Below are positions 1-10,310 of a stretch of DNA of 64,000 nucleotides, one piece after another. The notes beneath the pieces were generated by a model, which ran no database searches, was not told the DNA's origin, and was given only the letters and a program-made list of their open reading frames with translations. Every line of letters begins with the position of its first letter. The stretch's first letter is position 1. Position numbers and translations under genes: made by a program. Source of the stretch: Marivirga salinae (GTDB lineage: Bacteria > Bacteroidota > Bacteroidia > Cytophagales > Cyclobacteriaceae); the NCBI RefSeq assembly GCF_030503855.1, contig NZ_CP129971.1, positions 2,053,501-2,117,500 of the forward strand, given 5' to 3'.

Positions 1-79
1 TCAATTTTATGTTTTTATATGGGATGAGGAAATTTCCATATTTTTGTTGTTTTCCTCACAATAAACCTCAAAAATAATA

Positions 80-1228
80 ATGAAATGTTCAATTTCGATT
101 ATTGTATACTTGATAACATCATTTCTAGCGTTTTCCCAAAAGCATCATACCATAAAAGGCCAGTTACTTCAGCATAGTGATTCATCACCAGTATTTAATG
201 CGCATATTTATTTTGATAAAACAGCTATTGGTACCACCACCAATGAAGATGGATTATTTGCATTTCACTTTCTGGAAAATGAAAAACAGTCTAACATTCA
301 TATTTCTTGTATCGGATATAAAATTGATAGTATACCCATAAGCGAATTCCAGAATAAGCCTTTAACAATATTTATTGAGGAGGATAAATTATTCTTATCA
401 GAAGTAGTGGTTAGCCCTAGTGACCCAAATGATATCCTAGAAAAAGCGATTGAAAACTTAGGACAAAATTATCCTAAGGAAAAAATCAGTAAAACGATAT
501 ATTACAAAGAATCAGTTAAGCAAAATGGGAAACCCATTAGGTTGCTGGAAGTAGTGGCAACCATTGTTTCAGATGGCTTCAGTGATTCTCGTCAAAACCC
601 TAAGAAGTATGAACTTTTTATTGATCAAAAACGACCAGATTTTAATTACGATTCAACTTTTGAGGGAGGAAATGGAATAGGAGTTTTGCATGGGCTTCTC
701 TGGACAGAAGCATACTTGAATAAAAGAAAACTTAGAAAATACAATGTTTCATTTGATGGTAAATCCTTTTTTAGAAATCATGAAGTATATAAAATCAGCA
801 TTAGCAAACCTAATAGTCTGGGGACTACCTCAATGTACATTACGGTGGATGAATTTGCTATTGTTGCAATAAGTCAATCCTTTGTAAATCCTAGCAGGAA
901 AAAACCGGATTCGAAACAGCAATTTCAGTTTTTAGCCTTTGATTTATACGTGGATTTTATACAAATGAAGGATGGATATTGGTATATTCATACTATTGAT
1001 GACATCAGGGAAAGCATTTCTCAAGATGGCGCTATCACCAAAATCATAAGGTCCATTCGTACCACTTCTGTAGGTGAAATTCAGGATTTAAATAAAAAGA
1101 ACAGGATTAAGATGAATACTGATTTATATAAATATCCGACCGAATACGACCCTGAGTTTTGGAATCATTACAATGCACCACTTGAAACACAAGAGGAGTT
1201 AAAAGCAAAGCAAGAATTTTCTGAATAG
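80..1228 (+). CDS. Carboxypeptidase-regulatory-like domain protein, exported
   Basis: 382 residues with an N-terminal signal peptide (hydrophobic residues 4-19 ending in AFSQ). Residues ~24-110 form a carboxypeptidase D regulatory-like beta-sandwich: 'IKGQLL', 'AHIYFDKTAIGTTTNEDGLF', 'ISCIGYK', then 'LSEVVV', the usual ending of this domain in Bacteroidota surface proteins. The remainder (~115-380) is a beta-rich region resembling periplasmic or outer-membrane proteins of the DUF5686/TonB-associated type, but too short for a TonB receptor. No plug or barrel signature was seen. Probably a periplasmic or outer-membrane-associated protein of unknown role. It stands alone, followed by a 345-bp gap. 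Domain call is good; function is unknown. Confidence 0.75.
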   Translation: MKCSISIIVYLITSFLAFSQKHHTIKGQLLQHSDSSPVFNAHIYFDKTAIGTTTNEDGLFAFHFLENEKQSNIHISCIGYKIDSIPISEFQNKPLTIFIEEDKLFLSEVVVSPSDPNDILEKAIENLGQNYPKEKISKTIYYKESVKQNGKPIRLLEVVATIVSDGFSDSRQNPKKYELFIDQKRPDFNYDSTFEGGNGIGVLHGLLWTEAYLNKRKLRKYNVSFDGKSFFRNHEVYKISISKPNSLGTTSMYITVDEFAIVAISQSFVNPSRKKPDSKQQFQFLAFDLYVDFIQMKDGYWYIHTIDDIRESISQDGAITKIIRSIRTTSVGEIQDLNKKNRIKMNTDLYKYPTEYDPEFWNHYNAPLETQEELKAKQEFSE

Positions 1229-1311
1229 GAAATCAATTTCTTTCCCATTTCGATCAGTATTTCAAAATATAAAGAATAGAACATTTTAAGCCCTCTACTA
1301 TGTCCAAATTC

Positions 1312-1335
1312 GTTCATTTTTGTTCAAAAATGAAC
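1312..1335. promoter_or_regulatory. Perfect 11-bp inverted repeat in intergenic region
   Basis: GTTCATTTTTG, two bases, then its exact reverse complement CAAAAATGAAC. It lies ~85 bp after the upstream gene and ~240 bp before the DUF5916 gene. The 2-bp spacer favours a protein-binding site over a hairpin, and no T-run follows. The rest of the 1229-1573 gap is A/T-rich with nothing else recognised. Confidence 0.4.
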
Positions 1336-1573
1336 AGCATTTGTACAATAAAAGTACCTCTATTGCCTTTTAATGAAGATGTTTTGAATGGTTTAATTAT
1401 TGAACAAAAATAAAAAGTAATATTTGCAACTTTTTAAAGATAGTAGACATCTTTAAATAAATCTACTTTCTCAAAGTAAATAGAAATAGCACTCTGATAC
1501 TTCTTTTTATGCTGTAAAATGTAGAAATGCAATAGTTAATTATTGTCTGTAAAATTGATATTAAATATTCACC

Positions 1574-4033
1574 ATGCTGAAGTGTTATCTAGTCACATTA
1601 TTTCTGTTTTTGAGTTTTAGTAGTTTTGCACTAGAAACAGATAGTATTTCTCGAAAAAGCATAGAAATTCCTAGAATCTCAGAAGCCCCTAAAATTGATG
1701 GTGTTCTTGACGATATTGCCTGGCAAAATGCCCCCATCGCAACAGATTTTGTCGAAAGAAATCCTAATAATGGAAGACCTATTCCAGATAGTCTATCCAC
1801 TGAAGTGAAAGTAATTTATGATGATTTGGGGGTTTATTTTGGAGCCAAAATGAAAGATCCTGAACCAGATAAAATTTCAAAAGAGCTAACGGAAAGAGAT
1901 AATATAGCAGCGGATGATTTCTTTTTCATTTTATTAAACGGATATAACGATCGCCAACAAAGTATGCAATTTATTGTAACTGCAGCTGGAGTTCAATATG
2001 ATGCTAAAATGACCAATGGAAGGGAGGATAATTCCTGGGATGCAGTTTGGTATAGTGAGGTAAAAATCAATGATGATGGATGGGTGGCAGAAATTTTTAT
2101 TCCTTATTTTATTTTAAGATTTCCGAAGAAGCAAGTGCAAGAATGGGGGCTCAATATGGAAAGAGAAGTTTTTAGGACACGAACTCGCTATAGTTGGAAT
2201 CATGTAGATAATCAAAAAGGAGCTTATTCTTTATATGACGGAGAGATTCATGGAATCGAAAATATAAAAACTCCAACTAGATTATCTTTTCAACCTTATA
2301 TTTCAGCTTACGCCAATAATTATGATGGCAATACTAATTTTAATTTTAATGGTGGATTGGATTTAAAATATGGTATATCAGATGCTTTTACGCTTGATAT
2401 GGTACTGATTCCTGATTTTGGCCAAGCGCGATTTGATAATAATGTTCTTAATTTGTCAGCATTTGAAGTCCAATTTGCAGAACAGCGTGCCTTTTTTAAT
2501 GAAGGAACAGAATTATTTTCCAAAGGTGATATGTTTTATTCCAGAAGAATAGGAGGCAGACCTTCTTCGAGTCCTACCATAAATGAAGGGGAAGAAATAG
2601 CTTTTCAACCCAATGCAGTAGAATTAATAAATGCAACTAAGGTGTCAGGCAGAACAGAGAGTGGATTAGGGATTGGGTTTTTCAATGCCGTTACCAATGA
2701 AGCCTTTGCTCAAATAAGAAATGTAGAGACTGGGGAGATTAGAACTGAAATGGTAGAACCTTATACCAATTACAATGTAACGGTGTTAGATCAGAGGTTT
2801 GGAGATAATAGCTCTTTTTCCTTTGTTAATACCAATGTAAGCAGACTGGGGAATTATAGAGATGCCAATGCAACCGGATTGTATGTTAGCCATACCAATA
2901 AAGCCAATACATGGAATTACAGTGCTAGTACTGAAGGGAGTTGGAGATTTTTGAAAGAGGAGACGATTTTTGGAACTGAAGTTCAAGCAGGTATATCCAA
3001 AATAAGTGGCGAACATAGGTTGGAAGGAAGATTGGATTTAAGAACGCTGGATTATAATATTAATGACTTAGGGTTCTCTACTAACACCAATTATGTTAGA
3101 TATATGGGGTATTATGGGTATCGATATTTACAACCCAAAGGAAACTTGAACAATATGTTTCTTAATTTTAATCTCAATCATTTTAGAAGATTAGATCCTG
3201 ATTTATTTAGCAATTTCACATTTAATTTTAACTCCAGCTTTACCACCAAAGACTTTTTTAGTTATGGGGGTGGTGTGGAAGTGACTCCTTTTGGGACCAA
3301 CGATATTTATGAGCCAAGAGTGAATGGAAGACATGTGCAATTCCCTGGCTATCATGATCAGTGGATTTGGATGAATACTGATTTCAGAAAGAAATTGGCT
3401 TTCGAAGGCTTCATCGATTGGTATAAATTCTTTGAAGAGGGCAGGAGTAATATATTCCTGAGTTTGAATCCACGCTATAGGTTTTCCAATAAATTTAATT
3501 TAAGATATGGTCTGCTTTATAACCCTTCCTATAAGGAACAAGGCTTTGTGGATACAGATGGGGATGATATCATTTTTGGTCAGCGAGATAGATTAACAAT
3601 TGAAAACTCTATTGGAGGGGATTATATTTTCAATAATAAAATATCACTAAACCTTACTTTCAGGCATTATTATTCAGGAGCTATGTATTCAAAACTTTAC
3701 AGTCTAGAACAAAATGGTGAATTAACAGAAGAACCAGAAAGGGAAAATATTTATGATGTTACTTTTAATACCTGGAACCTAGATTTGAAATTTGCATGGT
3801 GGTTTGCACCAGGTAGCCAGATTACTATTTTATATAGAAATGCTTTAGATAGCTACCTGCAGCAAGGTGGTCAGGCTTTTGATGAGAATTTCGATTACTT
3901 ATTTAATCAGCCGCAGCTAAATAGTTTTTCTGTTAGGTTGAGCTATTTCTTGGATTACAATCGAATCCGAAATGCATTCTCCAATAGAAACATGAATAGG
4001 GCTAAGCCTGGTAAAATGACTGCTGGTTTGTAA
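1574..4033 (+). CDS. DUF5916 outer-membrane protein with N-terminal CBM9-like domain
   Basis: 819 residues. Signal peptide at 1-19 (hydrophobic, ending SSFA). Residues ~35-230 match a carbohydrate-binding family 9-like fold: 'IDGVLDDIAWQNA', 'VYFGAKMKDPEP', 'DDFFFILLNGYNDRQQ', 'GWVAEIFIPYFILRF'. The long C-terminal half alternates aromatic/polar residues as in a transmembrane beta barrel and contains the family-typical 'DFGQARFDNNVLNLSAFEVQ', 'EQRAFFNEGTELF' and 'ENSIGGDYIF'. This is the standard DUF5916 arrangement in Bacteroidota; ligand unknown. Monocistronic, ending at a strong bidirectional terminator shared with the convergent permease gene. Confidence 0.88.
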   Translation: MLKCYLVTLFLFLSFSSFALETDSISRKSIEIPRISEAPKIDGVLDDIAWQNAPIATDFVERNPNNGRPIPDSLSTEVKVIYDDLGVYFGAKMKDPEPDKISKELTERDNIAADDFFFILLNGYNDRQQSMQFIVTAAGVQYDAKMTNGREDNSWDAVWYSEVKINDDGWVAEIFIPYFILRFPKKQVQEWGLNMEREVFRTRTRYSWNHVDNQKGAYSLYDGEIHGIENIKTPTRLSFQPYISAYANNYDGNTNFNFNGGLDLKYGISDAFTLDMVLIPDFGQARFDNNVLNLSAFEVQFAEQRAFFNEGTELFSKGDMFYSRRIGGRPSSSPTINEGEEIAFQPNAVELINATKVSGRTESGLGIGFFNAVTNEAFAQIRNVETGEIRTEMVEPYTNYNVTVLDQRFGDNSSFSFVNTNVSRLGNYRDANATGLYVSHTNKANTWNYSASTEGSWRFLKEETIFGTEVQAGISKISGEHRLEGRLDLRTLDYNINDLGFSTNTNYVRYMGYYGYRYLQPKGNLNNMFLNFNLNHFRRLDPDLFSNFTFNFNSSFTTKDFFSYGGGVEVTPFGTNDIYEPRVNGRHVQFPGYHDQWIWMNTDFRKKLAFEGFIDWYKFFEEGRSNIFLSLNPRYRFSNKFNLRYGLLYNPSYKEQGFVDTDGDDIIFGQRDRLTIENSIGGDYIFNNKISLNLTFRHYYSGAMYSKLYSLEQNGELTEEPERENIYDVTFNTWNLDLKFAWWFAPGSQITILYRNALDSYLQQGGQAFDENFDYLFNQPQLNSFSVRLSYFLDYNRIRNAFSNRNMNRAKPGKMTAGL

Positions 4034-4057
4034 ACCATATATCCTAAAATCACAAAA

Positions 4058-4092
4058 AAAAAGTAAGCAAGAATCATTCTTGCTTACTTTTT
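4058..4092. terminator. Bidirectional intrinsic terminator
   Basis: AAAAAGTAAGCAAGAAT (4058-4074), one base, then its perfect reverse complement (4076-4092). This 17-bp inverted repeat carries an A-run on one side and a T-run on the other. It sits between convergent genes (plus gene ends 4033, minus gene ends 4138) and suits termination in both directions. Confidence 0.85.
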
Positions 4093-4137
4093 GATACAGT
4101 TTATTGATCACTCCTATAAAATATTGTCCTCCCTCAT

Positions 4138-6573
4138 TTATTCTATCTTCAAAGATTCCGTAGGGTTTATTTTTGCGGTTTTATAAAGATTGAAAACCAC
4201 CGTTAAGAAAGAAATGACAATTAATATTAGTGTTGGTATTATAAATAAATCAACGCTTAAGTTCATTTTGAAAGCAAAATTGGTAAGCCATTCTCTAGAA
4301 ATATAAAAAACAATGGGTACAGAAATTAAACTTGCCATTAGCAACAGTGTTAAGTACTCTTTTGAAAGGATTAGAATCAATGTGCTTACCCTTGCACCAA
4401 GGATTTTTCTTATGCCCATTTCTTTGGTTCTTTGAACAGTGGAGAATGATACAAAGGCGAATAAACCCATACATGCTATAAATATGGCGATCAATGAGAA
4501 AATCATAAAGATTTTACCGAATTGCAATTCAGCTCGATATTGGTAATTGAATTCATCATCTAAGAAAAAATATTCAAACGGATTTCCTGCGAATTTTTCG
4601 TTATAAGCAGAGCGAATCTGTGATAATGATTCTTCTATATTAGAAGTGTTTATCTTGAAAGAAAAATATCTTCTTACTCCATCAGATGCTACAAAAAGGA
4701 TAGGCATATGGTCTTCTTTTAAAGATTGCCAATGAAAATCCTTAAGTACGCCTGCAACTAATACAGTATCATCACCCACAACTATTTGTTCATTGAGGGC
4801 TTCTTCAGGAGACCCCAATTCATAAGTCTGCAATGCTTGCTGATTTAAGATTACATAGGTATAATCAGAGACAGTTTTGCGATCAAAAGGTTCACCCGCA
4901 AGGAATTCAAGCTCATAAGTATCAAAAAATTTATAATCTACAAAAGAAATTCCTCCAGGTTCATTTTGACTTGGATCTTTGCCTAATTTCCTCATTCCTA
5001 CTACAGCACTATGCCCTTTTCCAGGTATGTTTCCAGAACTTGTAACCGACTGTATGCTTGAATATTTTGAAGTTTCTGTTTTAAATGTAGATAAATTGGA
5101 TGCAATCGTTTCCCTATTTTCAATCAATTCCGGTCCTCTAACAACCAGTATTTGCTCCATATCAACACCCAAATCTTGAGATTTCATAAAGGTGATTTGG
5201 TTATAAATAATGAAAGTCCCAGACAGTAAAATGGAAGAGATCAGAAATTGGAAGATTACTAAGCCTTTACGCAAGTTAAATCTGAAACCTGATATTTTGA
5301 ATTCTGATTTCTGAATGTTTATTGCTTGAAAAGAAGACATTACAAAGGCAGGATAAAATCCAGATATTAAAGCGCTAATAATTGTAAAAAGTACCAATCC
5401 AATCCAAAATTCATAATGACTGAAAAGTAAAAAAGTAAATTCACTATCCAGTATATTATTTAATTCAGAGAGTATGAGGTCAGCAATGAATATAGCGAGT
5501 ATCACTGCGATAAAATTTATTATTAGGGCCTCCATTATAAATTGATTGCGTAATTGTGTTTTTAATGCACCTAATGCTTTTCTTATTCCAACCTCTTTCG
5601 TTCTTTTTATAGAATTTGCTATAGATAAGTTAATGAAATTTAGCCATGCAATGATCAGGATGAAGATTGCAATGATGCCTAATGCTTTTAAATTTCGGAT
5701 ACTTCCATTGTTTGAAATATCATATTCAAGATGGCTAGAGTATAAGTGAATGTCAGTAAGTTGCTGAAGGTTTAATTCCCATTTCACATTGTAGTGATCA
5801 AGTGATTTTCCAAAATTATCGTAAACAAGCTGGTCAAGCTTATTTTCGATATTCCCAATTTTGCTATTTTCACCAATCTTGAAATAGGTGTAAAAATTAC
5901 ATCTTCCCCAAGCCCCGCTTTTATATTCTCCGCTTTCCAAAAGCGAGCGCATGGGTAATAGAAAATCAAATTTAAGATGACTGTTACCTTTTGAAGTATT
6001 TAATACGCCAGTTACTACATAATCTTCTTTAGTCCATCCTTCAACCTTAAGAATTTTACCAATTGGATCAATTTCTTTTCCGAAATATTTAGCCGCCATT
6101 TCATCAGAAATGACAATATTATGTTTATCATTCAATACATTTGAAGGGTCTCCATGTTTTAAAGGGAAATTAAAAACATCAAAGAAAGTGCTATCTACAT
6201 AAAGCATGTCTTGCTCTTCCTCTAAAAAAGGAACGTTTTTATCAGGATTAGTCACCACTGCACCAAAATATTGAGGATGTATCCTGCAGTATTTTTCAAT
6301 CTCAGGAATAACTTCTTCAGCTTTGACACCCATTGCATAAGAGGTTTTTGCTTGCCTGCTTTTTATCACATCATTTTCAGATATATCCAAAGTCAAACGA
6401 TAGAGGTTTTCCGAATCTTTATGAAATTTGTCATAACTTAATTCATAGTGGATATACTGTAAAATTGCAAGACATACTCCAATGCCAATAGCTAATCCTG
6501 CAATATTGATTATTGAGGATGATTTGTATTTTTTAAGGTTTCGAAGTGCTATCGTAAGATTAAATTTTAGCAT
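4138..6573 (-). CDS. ABC transporter permease, FtsX/MacB-type (two FtsX domains)
   Basis: 811 residues. Layout: TM1 (~20-42), periplasmic MacB-PCD-like domain (~45-285), three TM helices (~290-430), then a second TM-PCD-3TM set. Each FtsX core has the family motif: 'EVGIRKALGA' at ~330 and 'EMGIRKILGA' at ~715. No ATPase domain is fused, so it must pair with a separate ATPase; the nearest are at 20453 and 37070. It lies downstream of the NtrB-type kinase and NtrC-type regulator on the same strand and is a paralogue of the six permeases at 21.4-36.6 kb. These proteins typically work as MacB/LolCE-like mechanotransmission exporters or extractors. Substrate unknown. Confidence 0.9.
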   Translation of the reverse strand: MLKFNLTIALRNLKKYKSSSIINIAGLAIGIGVCLAILQYIHYELSYDKFHKDSENLYRLTLDISENDVIKSRQAKTSYAMGVKAEEVIPEIEKYCRIHPQYFGAVVTNPDKNVPFLEEEQDMLYVDSTFFDVFNFPLKHGDPSNVLNDKHNIVISDEMAAKYFGKEIDPIGKILKVEGWTKEDYVVTGVLNTSKGNSHLKFDFLLPMRSLLESGEYKSGAWGRCNFYTYFKIGENSKIGNIENKLDQLVYDNFGKSLDHYNVKWELNLQQLTDIHLYSSHLEYDISNNGSIRNLKALGIIAIFILIIAWLNFINLSIANSIKRTKEVGIRKALGALKTQLRNQFIMEALIINFIAVILAIFIADLILSELNNILDSEFTFLLFSHYEFWIGLVLFTIISALISGFYPAFVMSSFQAINIQKSEFKISGFRFNLRKGLVIFQFLISSILLSGTFIIYNQITFMKSQDLGVDMEQILVVRGPELIENRETIASNLSTFKTETSKYSSIQSVTSSGNIPGKGHSAVVGMRKLGKDPSQNEPGGISFVDYKFFDTYELEFLAGEPFDRKTVSDYTYVILNQQALQTYELGSPEEALNEQIVVGDDTVLVAGVLKDFHWQSLKEDHMPILFVASDGVRRYFSFKINTSNIEESLSQIRSAYNEKFAGNPFEYFFLDDEFNYQYRAELQFGKIFMIFSLIAIFIACMGLFAFVSFSTVQRTKEMGIRKILGARVSTLILILSKEYLTLLLMASLISVPIVFYISREWLTNFAFKMNLSVDLFIIPTLILIVISFLTVVFNLYKTAKINPTESLKIE

Positions 6574-6837
6574 TGGTTATAGGTTTAAGGTTATGAATAA
6601 TTTATTTTTCGTTTAATAAAATTGGCTTCTAATAAAATTAAGATACTTTTTTGTAAAAATTTATTCCTCTCAAGTCCTCACAGCCTTTGGCAGTATCTTT
6701 TGTTTTCTTCCATTTTTATTCCCGTAAATGCGGGACAGGTTGTGGTTAAGTTTCCAGCTTTAGCTGGTTTTTCTCAACTTGAGAACATAGTTTCTTGTCT
6801 TAAATTAATTTTTGATATTCTAATCACTTTATCCCTC

Positions 6838-8193
6838 TCAAACCTTCGGAAACTGCAAAGTGAAAGTCGTATTCACCCCAGGAGTTGAACTTACGCTTAA
6901 CTTCCCTTTATGCAGCTGCATAATTTGCCTTGAAAGCGCCAATCCAATTCCTGAACCCTGTTTTTTGGTCGTAAAAAATGGAATGAAAATGCGGTCTAAA
7001 GCCTCAGGCACTATGCCTTCTCCATTATCTTCAATATTGATATAATAAAAGTTTTGTGTGGTGATTATGGTGATGGTAATAAGAGGGTTTTCCGTCTCTA
7101 ACAGTGCTTCTTTTGCATTTTTCAAGAGATTTATAAATATTAATTGCAATTGTTCTTCATCCGCCCATAAGCTAATATCATTTTCAGGAAGGTTTAATTT
7201 CAACTCAATTTTATGATTGTTTAATTCTTCTTGAAGCAATTTTTGAACATATAAAATCAGCTGTTTGGCAGAAATATTATCAAATTTGGGAGCAGGGATA
7301 TTCGTATAATCTCTATAAGCATTGATAAAATTAATCAAACCTCGACTTCTACTTTCAATGGTTTTCAAGCCGAGTTGTAAATCATCATGAGCTTCCAAAG
7401 GCATGGTAAATGAATCTGAATGCTTGATTAAGTCTTCCTCCATTATATCATTCATAGAATTTACCAAAGAGGCTATAGGCGTAATGGAATTCATGATTTC
7501 ATGGCGAAGTACTTTGGTAAGATTTTGCCAGGCATACAACTCATTTTGTTGTAATTCAGAATAAATATTGTGCATAGAAACAATTTTCCAATTTTTTGTG
7601 CCCAGACGAAGAATAGTACTGTTGAGGGCAAGCTTAATGTCATTGTTGACTATGATCAGGTCACTTTTACCGGGCTTAAGCTTAATGAGTTTCTCGTAAA
7701 TGGCAGGCTGACTTCTTTTTATATCCGATAAATTCCTGATTTGGGGAGTAAGCAACAGCTTTTTAGACATACTATTGAGAATACCTATTTCACCGGATGC
7801 ATCAAAACTTATAATGCCCGTCTGAATGTTTTGTAAAATAGTGGAAAGCATGATGAGATTCTGCTCTTTTTCCGCCCGGGTCTTGCGGAAGACTTCTAAG
7901 ACTTCATTAAAAGCATGATTTAATTCTTTGAATGAATCTCCCATCTTATTATCAGTGGAAAAACCAGAGGAGAAATCAGAATATTTTACGGATTCTAAAA
8001 AACGGATCACTTTTTTATTGATGCTCACCACATAATGATAAAGCTCAATAAATTGAATAATTAATACTATGCCCAGCACAATGGAGCCTAAGTAATTAGC
8101 ACTTGCCTGAATTAAATAGGCAATAAAGGCAAGTACTACAAATACGAGTAGAAGCCTTATAATTACACCAAAACTGAATTTTTTAAATATCAA
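6838..8193 (-). CDS. Sensor histidine kinase, NtrB/NtrY-like
   Basis: 451 residues. Two N-terminal membrane helices (~10-50) with a very short external loop, a HAMP-like linker (~55-95), and a PAS-like domain (~105-205, 'ILQNIQTGIISFDASGEIGI'). The dimerisation domain carries the phospho-acceptor H-box 'LRHEIMNSITPI' (~230-240). The HATPase domain has N-box 'INLLKNAKEAL', G1 'DNGEGI', F box 'FIPFFTTKKQGSGIGLAL'. The short extracytoplasmic part suggests a membrane-sensed signal. It follows the sigma-54 response regulator gene (gap ~400 bp holding repeat E1) and precedes the FtsX permease, so it probably phosphorylates that regulator in control of the export system. Confidence 0.9.
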   Translation of the reverse strand: MIFKKFSFGVIIRLLLVFVVLAFIAYLIQASANYLGSIVLGIVLIIQFIELYHYVVSINKKVIRFLESVKYSDFSSGFSTDNKMGDSFKELNHAFNEVLEVFRKTRAEKEQNLIMLSTILQNIQTGIISFDASGEIGILNSMSKKLLLTPQIRNLSDIKRSQPAIYEKLIKLKPGKSDLIIVNNDIKLALNSTILRLGTKNWKIVSMHNIYSELQQNELYAWQNLTKVLRHEIMNSITPIASLVNSMNDIMEEDLIKHSDSFTMPLEAHDDLQLGLKTIESRSRGLINFINAYRDYTNIPAPKFDNISAKQLILYVQKLLQEELNNHKIELKLNLPENDISLWADEEQLQLIFINLLKNAKEALLETENPLITITIITTQNFYYINIEDNGEGIVPEALDRIFIPFFTTKKQGSGIGLALSRQIMQLHKGKLSVSSTPGVNTTFTLQFPKV

Positions 8194-8260
8194 TTATTTA
8201 TATGTTAGTTTAAATATCTTTTGAATTCTAAATCAAAACATTTCTGTATTTCCCTCCAAT

Positions 8261-8441
8261 AACACCCCTATAATCCCCTCAAGGGGATAGTCCTCACGGA
8301 TTTTAATTTGTAGATGTTAAAAATATTATACTATATTTTTAACATCATAAATAAAAAAATGATCAATTGGTATTAATTCAATTTTAAAAGATAAAGAAAA
8401 TCTGTGCGACTCCCCCCTTGAGGGGGGCGAAGGGGGGTGTC
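8261..8441. repeat. Composite inverted-repeat element, copy E1
   Basis: Left end (8261-8299) reads AACACCCC-TATAAT-CCCCTCAAGGGG-ATAGTCCTCACGG. Right end (8401-8441) reads ...GCGAC-TCCCCCCTTGAGGGGGG-CGAAGGGGGGTGT. Each end has a CCCCTCAAGGGG-type palindrome, and the ends are inverted relative to each other around ~100 bp of A/T-rich sequence. Four more copies: 10348, 20117, 33761, 36628. E1 lies in the opposite orientation to the others. The rest of this intergenic region (8442-8595) holds a C5/G5 hairpin just after the regulator's stop codon. Confidence 0.75.
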
Positions 8442-8595
8442 TCAATAGTTGAATATAATTACTAGTCATTTCTTGTTTCCTTTTACTTTACGTTGCGAGG
8501 TCTTTGCGTCTCCGCGTCTTTGCGAGAGTCACCTCAAGCCTTTGGCTTGTAAAAGCTAATTCATAGCGAATGCCCCCCTTCGGGGGACAGGGGGC

Positions 8596-9984
8596 TTACA
8601 ACCCATATTTCTCCAATCTTCTATACAATGAAGAGCGAGTCAATCCCAAATCCTGTGCAGCCTGCGTTATGTTTCCAAAGTTTTTATCCAAGGCTTTTCT
8701 GATCAATATCTTTTCGACATCCTCAATATTCAAGTGATCTAAATTTACCTTATCTGATTTTTTACTTTCATGATCAGCAGCCTGAAAAAAGAAATCTTCC
8801 GGCTGCAAAACCGATTGATTGCTTAAAATGACTGCTCTTTCAATGCTGTGCTGCAACTCGCGCACATTTCCAGGCCAGTCGTATTTGCACATTCTCGAAA
8901 ATGCGGCATCGCTCACTTTATAAATTTCTTTGTTATACTTTTTGCTGTAGTATTTAATATAATGCTCTGTTAATAGCGGAATGTCTTCCACTCTTTCTCT
9001 CAAAGCAGGTAATTTTATTTCAATGGTATTGATTCTGTAAAGTAAATCTTGTCGGAATTTGCCTGATTGAATCATATCCTGAATAGGCATATTGGTGGCA
9101 CTGATCAATCGGATATCGATATCAACTTCTTTATTGCTTCCTACGCGGGTAACTTTCCTGTTTTGTAAAGCGGCTAATAATTTGGCTTGCTGTGGAAGGC
9201 TAATATTCCCAATTTCATCTAAAAAAAGCGTTCCGTTTTGGGCCACTTCAAATCGACCCGCTCTATCTTCTTTAGCATCTGTAAAAGCCCCTTTTTTATG
9301 GCCGAATAGTTCACTTTCGAATAAACTGTCAGTTACAGAACCTAAATCAACAGTGACAAAAACCTTATCGTCTCTCAATGAATTTCTATGAATGGCTCTG
9401 GCTACTAACTCTTTCCCTGTTCCGTTTTCTCCAGTGATCAAGACATTAGCATCTGTGCGAGATACTCTTTTAATGGTTTCAAAAACCTGCTGCATGGCAG
9501 GTCCTTCCCCAATAATATCTCTGAATCTTCTATCTATGTCTGCTGATAATTGCCTTTGAGTGGATTCCAGCTGGCTTACCTTATTGCCGGCATTTTTGAG
9601 TTTTAAGGCGGAATGTAAAGTGGCTAATAACTTTTCATTGTCCCATGGTTTGAGCACAAAATCAGTAGCGCCTTGCTTGATGACTTTCACAGCTGTATTG
9701 ACATCTCCATAAGCGGTGATGAGCACCACAACCGCAGAAGGATCAATTTCCAGAATTTTATTGAGCCAGTGATAGCCTTCCTGTCCGGTGCTTACGTCCC
9801 TGGTGAAATTCATATCGAGCAAAATGATATCATAGCTATCGTTTTGTAGCAGCGTAGGAATTAAATTAGGATTGCTTTCGATATCTACCCTTTTGAAATG
9901 CCTTTTTAAAAAAATCTTAGCAGCATTAAGAAGATCTTGATTATCATCAACAATAAGTAAGGTGCCTGCTTTGTGCTCATTCAT
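8596..9984 (-). CDS. Sigma-54-dependent response regulator, NtrC family
   Basis: 462 residues. Receiver domain 1-125 with acidic pair D13/D14, phospho-acceptor D57 ('IILLDMNF') and K107 ('VLKPWD'). AAA+ domain ~150-385: Walker A 'GENGTGKE', sigma-54 contact loop 'GAFTDA' (a variant of GAFTGA), Walker B 'GTLFLDEIG', sensor II 'WPGNVRELQHSIERA'. C-terminal Fis-type HTH 'ITQAAQDLGLTRSSLYRRL'. It activates promoters with -24/-12 elements. Its kinase partner is downstream at 6838-8193. Likely targets are the sigma-54-type promoters at 18637, 34124 and 37032, each with a CGTCCG-N4-CGGACG palindrome ~90 bp upstream (inference). Confidence 0.93.
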   Translation of the reverse strand: MNEHKAGTLLIVDDNQDLLNAAKIFLKRHFKRVDIESNPNLIPTLLQNDSYDIILLDMNFTRDVSTGQEGYHWLNKILEIDPSAVVVLITAYGDVNTAVKVIKQGATDFVLKPWDNEKLLATLHSALKLKNAGNKVSQLESTQRQLSADIDRRFRDIIGEGPAMQQVFETIKRVSRTDANVLITGENGTGKELVARAIHRNSLRDDKVFVTVDLGSVTDSLFESELFGHKKGAFTDAKEDRAGRFEVAQNGTLFLDEIGNISLPQQAKLLAALQNRKVTRVGSNKEVDIDIRLISATNMPIQDMIQSGKFRQDLLYRINTIEIKLPALRERVEDIPLLTEHYIKYYSKKYNKEIYKVSDAAFSRMCKYDWPGNVRELQHSIERAVILSNQSVLQPEDFFFQAADHESKKSDKVNLDHLNIEDVEKILIRKALDKNFGNITQAAQDLGLTRSSLYRRLEKYGL

Positions 9985-10063
9985 TATGTAAAAGTATTAT
10001 GCGATTGCTATTTTGACCTGAGAATGATTTTAAGTTCCTGCTAAGCTAGCTAGAACCGTCATC

Positions 10064-10094
10064 TCGGTCCCGATCTCTCGGGATTAACTTTTTT
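10064..10094 (+). terminator. Possible terminator-like hairpin upstream of the regulator gene
   Basis: TCCCGA (10068-10073), four bases, TCGGGA (10078-10083), followed shortly by a run of T. It could end plus-strand transcripts coming toward the repeats. It lies inside the 9985-10604 gap, which otherwise holds the orphan palindrome at 10311, element E2 and no convincing gene. Confidence 0.3.
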
Positions 10095-10310
10095 AAAAAA
10101 AGAAAAATATCGGTGATCTTAAAAGGCTCCCGCAATGCGGAAACAGTTCTTCCATTAATCAAACTCAAGTTAATAAAAAGGAATAGTCAAAAGCTATACC
10201 GTTTTGATAAATTTAATTGAATTAAGATTTAAAAATACTAAGAAATGCTTTTTAATTGATTTGAGAGGCGGTTATTTGGAATTGACTATTGTTAGGGTTT
10301 TTGGCTAAAG